Assembly (NCBI GenBank): GCA_013362835.1
Contig: JABFVJ010000395.1
Span: 1-15,403, forward strand
Reading direction: 5' to 3'
Origin: Nonomuraea sp.
Lineage (GTDB): Bacteria; Actinomycetota; Actinomycetes; Streptosporangiales; Streptosporangiaceae
Length of the DNA stretch: 15,403 nt
Shown: positions 7,236 through 15,403 of the stretch, one piece after another
How the letters are laid out: every line of letters starts with the position of its first letter
Position numbering within the stretch: position 1 is the first letter of the stretch
Program-made: the position numbers and the translations under genes
The notes under the pieces: model-generated
The model's input: the letters and a program-made list of their open reading frames with translations, nothing else
Databases searched by the model: none
What the model was told of the DNA's origin: nothing

Positions 7236-8417
7236 TCACTCGCTTCTGGCTCGCTGAATGAGATCAGCGCGCGGGTCGTCGCCCGCGGTCGCGGTGTTGA
7301 ACTCGGTGAGGAGCTCGCGCGACTTGTCGTCGAGCGTCTTCGGCACGACCACCTCGACGCTGGCGAGCAGGTCACCCTTGGTGCCGTCCTTGCGCGTGAC
7401 GCCCCTGCCCCGCACGCGGAACGTGCGGCCGTTGGGGGTGCCCGCCGGGATGCGCAGCGTCACCGGCAATCCCTTGAGGATCGGCACCTTGATCTCGGCG
7501 CCCAGCGCGGCCTCCGTGAACGTCACGGGAACCGTGATCGTGAGGTTGTCGCCCGCCCTGCCGAACACGGGGTGCGGCTTGACGTGCGTCTGGATGTAGA
7601 GGTCGCCGGCGGGGCCGCCGTTTTCGCCCGGCGCTCCCTTGGCCTTGAGCTTGACCCGCTGCCCGTCGGCCACGCCGGCGGGGATCCTGGCCTGGATCGT
7701 ACGGGTGCTCTTGGCGCGGCCGCTGCCCTCGCACACGGGGCAGGGGTCGTCGACGATGAGACCGCGGCCCTTGCAGTCGCGGCACGGCTCGGAGAAGGCG
7801 AAGTTGCCCAGGTTGCGGCTGGCCGCGCCGGTGCCCTCGCAGGTGGGGCAGACCCTGGGGGTCGTGCCCGCCTTGGCGCCGGTGCCGCTGCACGCGGTGC
7901 AGGCGGCCGAGCTGGTCAGCCTGAGCGACACCGTGGTGCCCTCGACGGCCTCGGTGAACGAGAGCGTGACCTCGGACTCGACGTCCTGGCCTCGGCGCGG
8001 CCTGGACGCGCTCGTGGTGCGGGTCGAGCCCCCGGCCCCGCCCCGGTTGAACAGCCCGCCGAACAGGTCGCCGAGCCGCTCTCCCGCGCCACCGCCCTGC
8101 TGGCCGGCCGTGCCGCCGAACAGGTCGCCGAAGTCGAACGGGAAGCCGCCACCACCGGGGCGCTGACCGCCCACCCCGGACCCGAACAGCGTGCGCGCCT
8201 CGTCGTACTCCTTGCGGCGCTTGCTGTCGGACAGGACGTCGTAAGCCTCGGAGACCTCCTTGAACTTGGTCTCCTTGGTCACGTCACCCTGGTTGGTGTC
8301 CGGGTGGTACTGCCTGGCCAGCTTCCTGTACGCCTTTTTGATCTCGTCGGCGGTGGCGGTCTTGGGCACACCAAGGACGGCGTAGTAGTCCTTTTCCAGG
8401 TAGTCCTTGGTGCTCAT
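7236..8417 (-). CDS. dnaJ: DnaJ, type I Hsp40 co-chaperone
   Basis: A 393-aa protein that delivers unfolded clients to DnaK and stimulates its ATPase. J-domain at about 10-75 with the essential HPD at 38-40. A Gly/Phe-rich region follows (about 78-135), including two copies of a GDLFGG unit. Then a zinc-binding region with four CxxCxGxG motifs ([32 protein letters not shown]), all complete. C-terminal substrate-binding beta domains run to about 375. The short N-terminal extension before DYYAVLG is typical of the actinobacterial DnaJ1 linked to dnaK. ATG 8417 has GAAGGG (8424-8429 on the plus strand) at 6-nt spacing. It is 22 nt from grpE and 4 nt from hspR. Actinomycetes usually carry a second dnaJ elsewhere; this is the heat-shock copy. 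Confidence 0.98.
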   Translation of the reverse strand: MSTKDYLEKDYYAVLGVPKTATADEIKKAYRKLARQYHPDTNQGDVTKETKFKEVSEAYDVLSDSKRRKEYDEARTLFGSGVGGQRPGGGGFPFDFGDLFGGTAGQQGGGAGERLGDLFGGLFNRGGAGGSTRTTSASRPRRGQDVESEVTLSFTEAVEGTTVSLRLTSSAACTACSGTGAKAGTTPRVCPTCEGTGAASRNLGNFAFSEPCRDCKGRGLIVDDPCPVCEGSGRAKSTRTIQARIPAGVADGQRVKLKAKGAPGENGGPAGDLYIQTHVKPHPVFGRAGDNLTITVPVTFTEAALGAEIKVPILKGLPVTLRIPAGTPNGRTFRVRGRGVTRKDGTKGDLLASVEVVVPKTLDDKSRELLTEFNTATAGDDPRADLIQRARSE

Positions 8418-8439
8418 CTACGGCCCTTCGCCTTCTCGG

Positions 8440-9041
8440 TCAGTTTGCTTCGTCGTCATCGGACGCGGGAGGGGCGTCCTCGGGCTCGGCCACGGCCACC
8501 CGCGCCGGGCGCAGCACCCGGTCACCCATCCGGTATCCAGGCTGCAACACCTCGACCGCGGTCGGCTCGGTCACGTCGGGCGAATAGCTGTGCATGAGAG
8601 CCTCGTGGACCATCGGGTCGAACGGGTCGCCCTTCTGGCCGTACGCGCTGAGGCCCAGCTTGGTCAGCGCGGCCTCCAGCGACTCCGCCACCTTCGCGAA
8701 GCCGCCGGTGAGCTCGCCGTGGTCGCGGGCCCTGCCGATGTCGTCGAGCACGGGCAGCAGCTCGGTCAGCGCGCCGGCGACGGCCTGCTCACGCACCGCG
8801 ATGCGGTCGCGCTCGACCCTTCTGCGGTAGTTCGTGTACTCCGCCTGGAGACGCTGCAGGTCGGAGGTCCGCTCGGCGAGCTGGGCCGCCAGCTCGCCGT
8901 CGTGGGCCGCCGTCGCGGTCGTCTGCTCCGCGGGGGCCTCGGGCTGCTCGCCCGAGGTCTCACGAACCTCGCCCGTGTCCGGGTCGATCTTGCGGTTGTC
9001 GCGGATCACCGGCTCCTCATGCCCGTTGTCACGCGCCGGCA

Positions 9042-9042
<1 letters not shown>
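8440..9042 (-). CDS. grpE: GrpE, nucleotide exchange factor for DnaK
   Basis: A 200-aa protein that releases ADP from DnaK. It has an acidic, disordered N-terminus (1-50), a long dimerisation helix (about 50-95, with LQRLQAEYTNYRRRVERDR), a helical bundle, and a C-terminal beta-wing (about 135-185, with FDPMVHEALM and GYRMGDRVLRPARVAV, both GrpE hallmarks). It ends in an acidic tail. ATG at 9042 is preferred: AAGGA (9049-9053 on the plus strand) is 6 nt upstream, and the codon shares its A with the dnaK stop (TGATG), a coupled start. A GTG 3 nt further up (9045) would add one Met but has only 3-nt spacing. Confidence 0.97.
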
Positions 9043-10981
<1,939 letters not shown>

Positions 10982-10985
10982 ACGA

Positions 10986-11006
10986 CTTGAGCCTACTCGA
11001 CTCAAC
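10986..11006 (-). promoter_or_regulatory. HAIR operator 2 (HspR site) just upstream of the -35
   Basis: On the plus strand CTTGAGC-N7-ACTCAAC, two mismatches from consensus. It begins 4 nt beyond the -35 box, and its centre is 51 nt from that of operator 1, close to five helical turns. Cooperative binding of HspR on one DNA face is possible. Confidence 0.85.
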
Positions 11007-11070
11007 CCCTCTGAGTGTGCACGCATTCCCGGTAAACGGGGACGGACGCCCCAGGGTTCCCCGGGCACGC

Positions 11071-11106
11071 CGAGGACCGGCCCCCGCGCCGGGCGGCCGG
11101 TCCTCG
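11071..11106 (-). terminator. Terminator of the small lipoprotein gene
   Basis: CGAGGACCGGCC (11071-11082) and GGCCGGTCCTCG (11095-11106) make a perfect 12-bp stem around a 12-nt GC-rich loop, starting 8 nt after the stop at 11115. It separates this gene from the dnaK promoter, which is read in the same direction. Confidence 0.75.
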
Positions 11107-11114
11107 TGGGCGGG

Positions 11115-11573
11115 CTACGGCTTGCCGCCGTCGACGAGTTTGCGCTTGCCGACCGCGTGCTTGAGCTTGACGGTCGTCGTCTTCTCGACGGCGATCATGA
11201 TGCAGGAGACGTTCTTCGCCTTCGGGGACGTGCCCTCGTACAGGGTGACGGTGACCTTCTTGGCGGTCTCCTTGACCTTGACCTTGTGCAGGACGGTGCA
11301 CGGCGCCACGCCCGACCACCAGGTGAGCTTGACCTTCTTGCCGTGCGAGACGGGCGTGGCCTTGGTCCAGCGGACCTTGTGCACGTTGATGGCGTCGCCC
11401 GTGGGCTTGACCGGCTCGGGGCTCTTCGTCGGGGCCGTGGTGACGGGTGTGACCGTGTGCTCCACGGGCGCGGACGGGGCCCGCCCGGCGGTCGGCGATG
11501 GCGGCGATGTGGCACAACTCGTCGCGAGCACCAGACATCCGGCCAGAAGAGTCGCTGTCGTCATTGTGCGCAT
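11115..11573 (-). CDS. Small putative lipoprotein with a basic beta-rich domain
   Basis: A 152-aa protein. A signal sequence (1-19, core LLAGCLVLA) ends in ATSC; Cys20 is a plausible lipidation site although the usual Leu at -3 is Ala. A Pro/Thr/Ser-rich spacer (21-60) would hold the domain off the membrane or in the wall. The C-terminal domain (about 60-152) is rich in Lys, Val and Thr with a beta pattern (for example KVTVTLYEG) and two cysteines, PCTVLHK and VSCIMI, likely a disulfide. No enzyme motif is visible; I recall similar uncharacterised actinomycete proteins but cannot name a family. ATG 11573 and ATG 11564 are both possible starts, and neither has a Shine-Dalgarno. It diverges from the proline dehydrogenase gene across 72 nt. 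Confidence 0.7.
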   Translation of the reverse strand: MRTMTTATLLAGCLVLATSCATSPPSPTAGRAPSAPVEHTVTPVTTAPTKSPEPVKPTGDAINVHKVRWTKATPVSHGKKVKLTWWSGVAPCTVLHKVKVKETAKKVTVTLYEGTSPKAKNVSCIMIAVEKTTTVKLKHAVGKRKLVDGGKP

Positions 11574-11632
11574 ATCTATAGGACGAAAAGGGCAGGTCCG
11601 CGGTTCAGCGCTATACCCAGGAAGTGGGCGGT

Positions 11633-11638
11633 TAGTGT
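11633..11638 (+). promoter_or_regulatory. Candidate -10 for leaderless proline dehydrogenase mRNA
   Basis: TAGTGT fits TANNNT and ends 7 nt before the GTG at 11646, the spacing expected if transcription starts at the start codon. No -35 is recognised and no ribosome site is suitably placed. Confidence 0.4.
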
Positions 11639-11645
11639 GGTTCAC

Positions 11646-12527
11646 GTGCTCCGTCAGGCAATGCTCGCGATCTCCAAGAGCGAACGCGCCGAGCGCGTCG
11701 TCACCACGTCGCCGCTGACCAAAGACGTGGTCAGGCGCTACGTCGCCGACGACGTCGGCGCCGTGATCCGCGAGCTGAGCCACTACGGCCTGCTCGTGAC
11801 CGTCGACCACCTCGGCGAGGAGGTGACCGACCGGACGCAGGCCGAGGCCGCCGTGCGCGAGTACCTGTCGCTGCTCGACCGGCTGCCTCCCGGCGGCGAC
11901 GCCTCGGTCAAGCTGACGGCGCTCGGGCTGCGGCTGTCGGAGCAGCTGGCGCTCGACAACGCGGCCACGATCTGCGAGGCGGCCGCCGTACGCGGGCTCA
12001 CGGTGACGCTCGACGCCGAGGAGCACGACACGATCGGCGGCCTGCACTTCGTCCACGCCACGCTGCGCAAGGAACATCCCGACGTCGGGGTCGTGGTCCA
12101 GGCGTACCTGCCGGACGCCCTCGAACGGTGCGAGAAGCTGGCCGGCGCCCGCGTACGGCTGTGCAAGGGCGCGTACACCGCCCCCGGCGCGTACACCAGG
12201 CCCGCCGACATCGACCGGTCGTTCGTCCGCTGCCTCAGGATCCTCATGGCCGGCACCGGCCACCCCATGATCGCCACGCACGACCCGAGGCTGATCCAGA
12301 TCGCCTCCACCCTGGCCGTGCTCGACGGCCGCGACGTCAACGGCTTCGAGTACCAGATGTTGTACGGCGTACGCCCCAACGAGCAGCGCCGCCTGGCCGA
12401 GCTCGGCGGCCAGGTGCGCGTGTACGTCCCCTACGGCGCCGACTGGTACGCCTACCTCATGCGCCGCCTCGCGGAACGCCCGCGCAACCTGGCCTTCTTC
12501 CTCAGATCGCTGCTGTCGAGAGGCTAG
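11646..12527 (+). CDS. Proline dehydrogenase, monofunctional, FAD-dependent
   Basis: A 293-aa protein that oxidises L-proline to pyrroline-5-carboxylate with FAD, the first step of proline breakdown, passing electrons to the respiratory chain. The fold is a (beta/alpha)8 barrel. Conserved pieces seen in order: SVKLTALGL, TLDAEEHD, VVQAYLPDA, RLCKGAY (Lys174), MIATHDPRL, FEYQMLYGVR and the C-terminal YLMRRLAER with the paired Arg273-Arg274 that bind the proline carboxylate. It has the length of the stand-alone actinobacterial enzyme, with no P5C dehydrogenase domain. GTG 11646 gives the expected MLRQAML start; a GTG at 11637 is the alternative. Upstream in-frame codons are not coding. The proC gene starts 35 nt downstream. 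The usual partner, P5C dehydrogenase, is not in this window. Confidence 0.93.
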   Translation: MLRQAMLAISKSERAERVVTTSPLTKDVVRRYVADDVGAVIRELSHYGLLVTVDHLGEEVTDRTQAEAAVREYLSLLDRLPPGGDASVKLTALGLRLSEQLALDNAATICEAAAVRGLTVTLDAEEHDTIGGLHFVHATLRKEHPDVGVVVQAYLPDALERCEKLAGARVRLCKGAYTAPGAYTRPADIDRSFVRCLRILMAGTGHPMIATHDPRLIQIASTLAVLDGRDVNGFEYQMLYGVRPNEQRRLAELGGQVRVYVPYGADWYAYLMRRLAERPRNLAFFLRSLLSRG

Positions 12528-12562
12528 TAGGCTGGGGCGTCCACCCCCTTCGAGAGGCCGAC

Positions 12563-13357
12563 ATGATCGCGATTCTGGGCACCGGCAAGATGGGCGAGGC
12601 CCTGCTGTCCGGGCTGTTGCGCGCCGGGTTCAAGCCCGGCGACATCATGGCCACCACGCGCAGGCCCGAGCGGGCCCAGGCGTTGCGCGAGACCTACGGC
12701 GTGCGCACGGTCGGCAACGCCGAGGCGGCCAAGGCGGCCGACACCCTGATCCTGGCGGTCAAGCCCCAGGACATGGCCACGCTGCTGGCCGAGATCGCCC
12801 CCTACGTCCCGGCCGACCGCCTGGTGATCACGGCGGCGGCCGGCATCACGACGGCGTTCGTGGAGCAGCGGCTCGGCGTCGAGGTGCCCGTGGTCAGGGT
12901 GATGTCCAACACGCCGATCAGGTTCGACGAGGCGATGAGCGTGATCTCGGCGGGCGCCCACGCGGGCGAGGAGCACCTGAAGCTCACCGAGGGCCTGCTC
13001 AAGCCGGTGGGCAAGGTCCTGCGCATCCCCGAGTCCCAGCAGGACGCCGCGACCGCGCTCTCCGGCAGCGGTCCCGCCTACTTCTTCTACCTGGTCGAGG
13101 CCATGGTCGACGCGGGCATCCTGCTCGGCATGCCGCGGGCCGCCGCGCTCGACATGGTCACCCAGTCGATCGTCGGCGCGGCCGTGATGCTGCGCGACTC
13201 GGGCGAGCACCCGGTGATCCTGCGCGAGGCCGTCACCTCGCCGGGCGGCACCACGATCGCGGCCATCGCCGAGCTGGAGCGCCACAGCGTGCGCGCGGCC
13301 TTCCTGGCCGCCATCGAGGCCGCCCGCGACCGCGGCCGCGAGCTCGCCTCGGGCTGA
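12563..13357 (+). CDS. proC: Pyrroline-5-carboxylate reductase
   Basis: A 264-aa cytoplasmic enzyme making L-proline from pyrroline-5-carboxylate with NAD(P)H, the last step of proline synthesis. The N-terminal Rossmann fold shows LGTGKMGEAL (Gly6, Gly8, Gly11) and AVKPQDM. MSNTPIRFDEAMS corresponds to the conserved substrate-side loop. The C-terminal helical dimer domain has ALSGSGPAYFFYL, EAMVDAGILLGM and the family signature TSPGGTT (Ser226-Thr231). Length is normal. ATG 12563 has GAGAGG (12552-12557) with 5-nt spacing. It sits 35 nt after proline dehydrogenase on the same strand, so the two are probably co-transcribed, although TAGGCT at 12528-12533 could be an internal -10. The two enzymes run opposite reactions. 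Confidence 0.97.
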   Translation: MIAILGTGKMGEALLSGLLRAGFKPGDIMATTRRPERAQALRETYGVRTVGNAEAAKAADTLILAVKPQDMATLLAEIAPYVPADRLVITAAAGITTAFVEQRLGVEVPVVRVMSNTPIRFDEAMSVISAGAHAGEEHLKLTEGLLKPVGKVLRIPESQQDAATALSGSGPAYFFYLVEAMVDAGILLGMPRAAALDMVTQSIVGAAVMLRDSGEHPVILREAVTSPGGTTIAAIAELERHSVRAAFLAAIEAARDRGRELASG

Positions 13358-13382
13358 TCGCCGACCCGGATCACCGTGCTCC

Positions 13383-13388
13383 TACGAT
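13383..13388 (+). promoter_or_regulatory. Candidate -10 for a leaderless adaptor transcript
   Basis: TACGAT fits TANNNT and ends 7 nt before the GTG at 13396. It overlaps the alternative ATG at 13387, so both cannot be used at once if this promoter is real. No clear -35 is seen. Confidence 0.4.
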
Positions 13389-13395
13389 GGGCCGT

Positions 13396-14723
13396 GTGAC
13401 GATCCGTCGTGGCATTCCCCCGCTGCTCGTCCTCTTAGCCCTGACCGGCTGCACGTCGGAGGAGCCGGCGAACATCCAGCTCGGCGACGTCAGGCGTGCC
13501 CCGGTCACCGAGGTCGTCGAGGCCCCCGCCACGATCGGCGCGCGGGCCACGGCGACGCTGCGCTCGCCGGCCCAGGGCACGATCGCCAAGCTCTACGTAC
13601 GCGACGGCGACCACGTGCGCAAGGGACAGCTCCTCGCCAGGATCAGCTCGCCCCAGGCCGAGGACCAGCTCGAACAGGCCCGCAAGGCCACCAGGACCGT
13701 ACGCCCCGCGAGCCTCACCCCCAGCGTCCGCCTCCCCTCGCTCGACACCAGGTCGCTCGACCGCCAGGTGGCCGCCCACTTCGCCAAGGCGCGCAAGGAG
13801 GCCAGGAAGGTCAAGGACACCCGGGTACGCAGGCAGCTGCTCGGCGCGGTCGACCTGGCCGAGGCCCAGCACAAGGCGCAGACCAGGGCGCTCTCCTCGA
13901 TCACCGCCCAGCTCAACCGTTCGATCAGCGGCGCGTTGTCCGGCATGACGAGCGGGCTGTCCGCCTCCATGGCCTCGCTCCAGGCCGCCTCGCAGACCCA
14001 GGCCAGGGCCGCGGTCAAGGCGGCCGAGAGCACGGTCGACTCCCTCACGATCAAGGCGCCGTTCGGCGGCGTGGTCACGCTGGGACGCGCGTCAGGGGGC
14101 GGCGGCACAGGCGGGCTCGGCGGCCTCCTCGGCCAGCTGCCCGCCGGGATCCCCTCGACGCCCACGACGGGGGCCGGTGGGCCGGTCGCGAAGGGTGTGC
14201 CGGTCTCGGCGGGCGACTCCGTCGTCACCGTCACCGACGTCTCCGAGCTCACCCTGTCCGCCGACGTGGACGAAACTGACGTGCTGCTGGTCGAGAAGGG
14301 CACCAAGGCCGCCGTCGAGCTGGACGCGGTGCCGGGGGCGACGTACAGGGCCGAGGTGACCGGTGTGGGCGTCACGCCCATGGAGGGCACCACGGGTGGC
14401 GTCAGCTATCCCGTACGCCTCACGCTCGGTCCTGGGGCCTTCGACGACGGTTCCAGGGCGCCCACCCCCAAACCGGGCATGAGCGCGGTGACCAGGCTGA
14501 CCGTGCGCGAGTCGCCCGACGCCGTCGCGGCCCCCGCCGCCGCCATCGTCACCAGCGGGCGCGACAGCGTGGTCTGGGTGGTCAGGAACGGTGTCGCCGA
14601 ACGCCGTACGGTCAAGCTCGGCGCCCAGGGCGACGCGGTGGTGGAGGTGCTGAGCGGCCTGTCCGTCGGCGACCGCATCGTCGTCAAGGGCGCCGACGCC
14701 GTACGCCAGGGCCAGCGGCTCCC

Positions 14724-14727
<4 letters not shown>
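13396..14727 (+). CDS. MacA/HlyD-like membrane-fusion adaptor lipoprotein
   Basis: A 443-aa exported protein, likely the extracytoplasmic adaptor of the ABC exporter that follows. The signal peptide has RR at 4-5, a Leu/Val core and a clear lipobox LTGC with Cys19. Domain order: first half of a lipoyl/biotinyl-like domain (about 56-83, SPAQGTIAKLYVRDGDHV), an alpha-helical hairpin (about 85-215), second half (from 216, LTIKAPFGGVV), then a Gly/Pro-rich insertion (about 232-268), the beta-barrel (VSELTLSADVDETDVL, from about 278), and a membrane-proximal domain ending VLSGLSVGDRIVVKGADAV. The insertion within the lipoyl domain is unusual in length. GTG 13396 is chosen because it follows a TANNNT box by 7 nt and gives a compact signal peptide; ATG 13387 would add three residues and also lacks a ribosome site. 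The stop overlaps the next start (ATGA), implying coupling. Confidence 0.88.

Positions 14728-15403
<676 letters not shown>

Noticed and set aside
4190..7261. Plus-strand open frame of 1023 codons opposite clpB and hspR
   Set aside because: It is the mirror of the ClpB gene. High GC removes stops on the complementary strand. Its product is Val/Leu/His/Arg-rich with no domain, while the minus strand encodes complete ClpB and HspR.
7232..7375. N-terminal extension of HspR
   Set aside because: The extra 48 residues are read out of frame over the end of dnaJ, are Ser/Arg-rich, and are not found in HspR proteins. ATG 7231 right after the dnaJ stop is the natural start.

Overview
The window is very GC-rich DNA with strongly GC-biased third codon positions and a mix of GTG and ATG starts. 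It carries an HspR-type heat-shock operon with HAIR operators, an EphD-like hydrolase/SDR fusion and several genes without a Shine-Dalgarno sequence. This fits a high-GC actinomycete. A member of the Streptosporangiales (for example a Nonomuraea relative) is my best guess, but that is inference from gene style and not a database match.

Layout. (1) Positions 1-1745, plus strand: the 3' part of an EphD-like alpha/beta hydrolase-SDR fusion, then a TetR-family regulator 29 nt downstream. (2) 1816-3128: a 93-aa single-span membrane protein (+) whose 3' end overlaps a 114-aa membrane-anchored coiled-coil protein (-), then a divergent TPR-like protein (+). (3) 3129-3418: a 290-nt gene-free stretch holding four strong stem-loops. 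(4) 3419-4120, minus: a secreted protein of unknown function with a candidate ECF-type promoter. (5) 4304-10913, minus: one heat-shock operon, dnaK-grpE-dnaJ-hspR-clpB, with intergenic distances from a 1-nt overlap to 22 nt. It is driven by a promoter flanked and overlapped by two HAIR operators and ends in a 12-bp stem-loop. (6) 11115-11573, minus: a small putative lipoprotein with its own stem-loop terminator. (7) 11646-13357, plus: proline dehydrogenase followed by pyrroline-5-carboxylate reductase. (8) 13396 to the end, plus: a lipoprotein membrane-fusion adaptor and, overlapping by ATGA, a MacB-type ABC ATPase cut by the window edge.

How the parts work together. DnaK, GrpE and DnaJ form the Hsp70 refolding machine. 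ClpB is the disaggregase that hands substrates to it. HspR closes the loop by repressing the promoter, in the known model with DnaK as co-repressor. The proline pair interconverts proline and pyrroline-5-carboxylate. The last two genes look like the start of a MacAB-type export system. I see no CRISPR array, insertion sequence, tRNA, rRNA or phage gene. Most of the window is ordinary chromosomal core. The less explained parts are the small membrane and secreted proteins, the apparent leaderless starts, the hairpin cluster, and an AT-rich patch inside the SDR domain.
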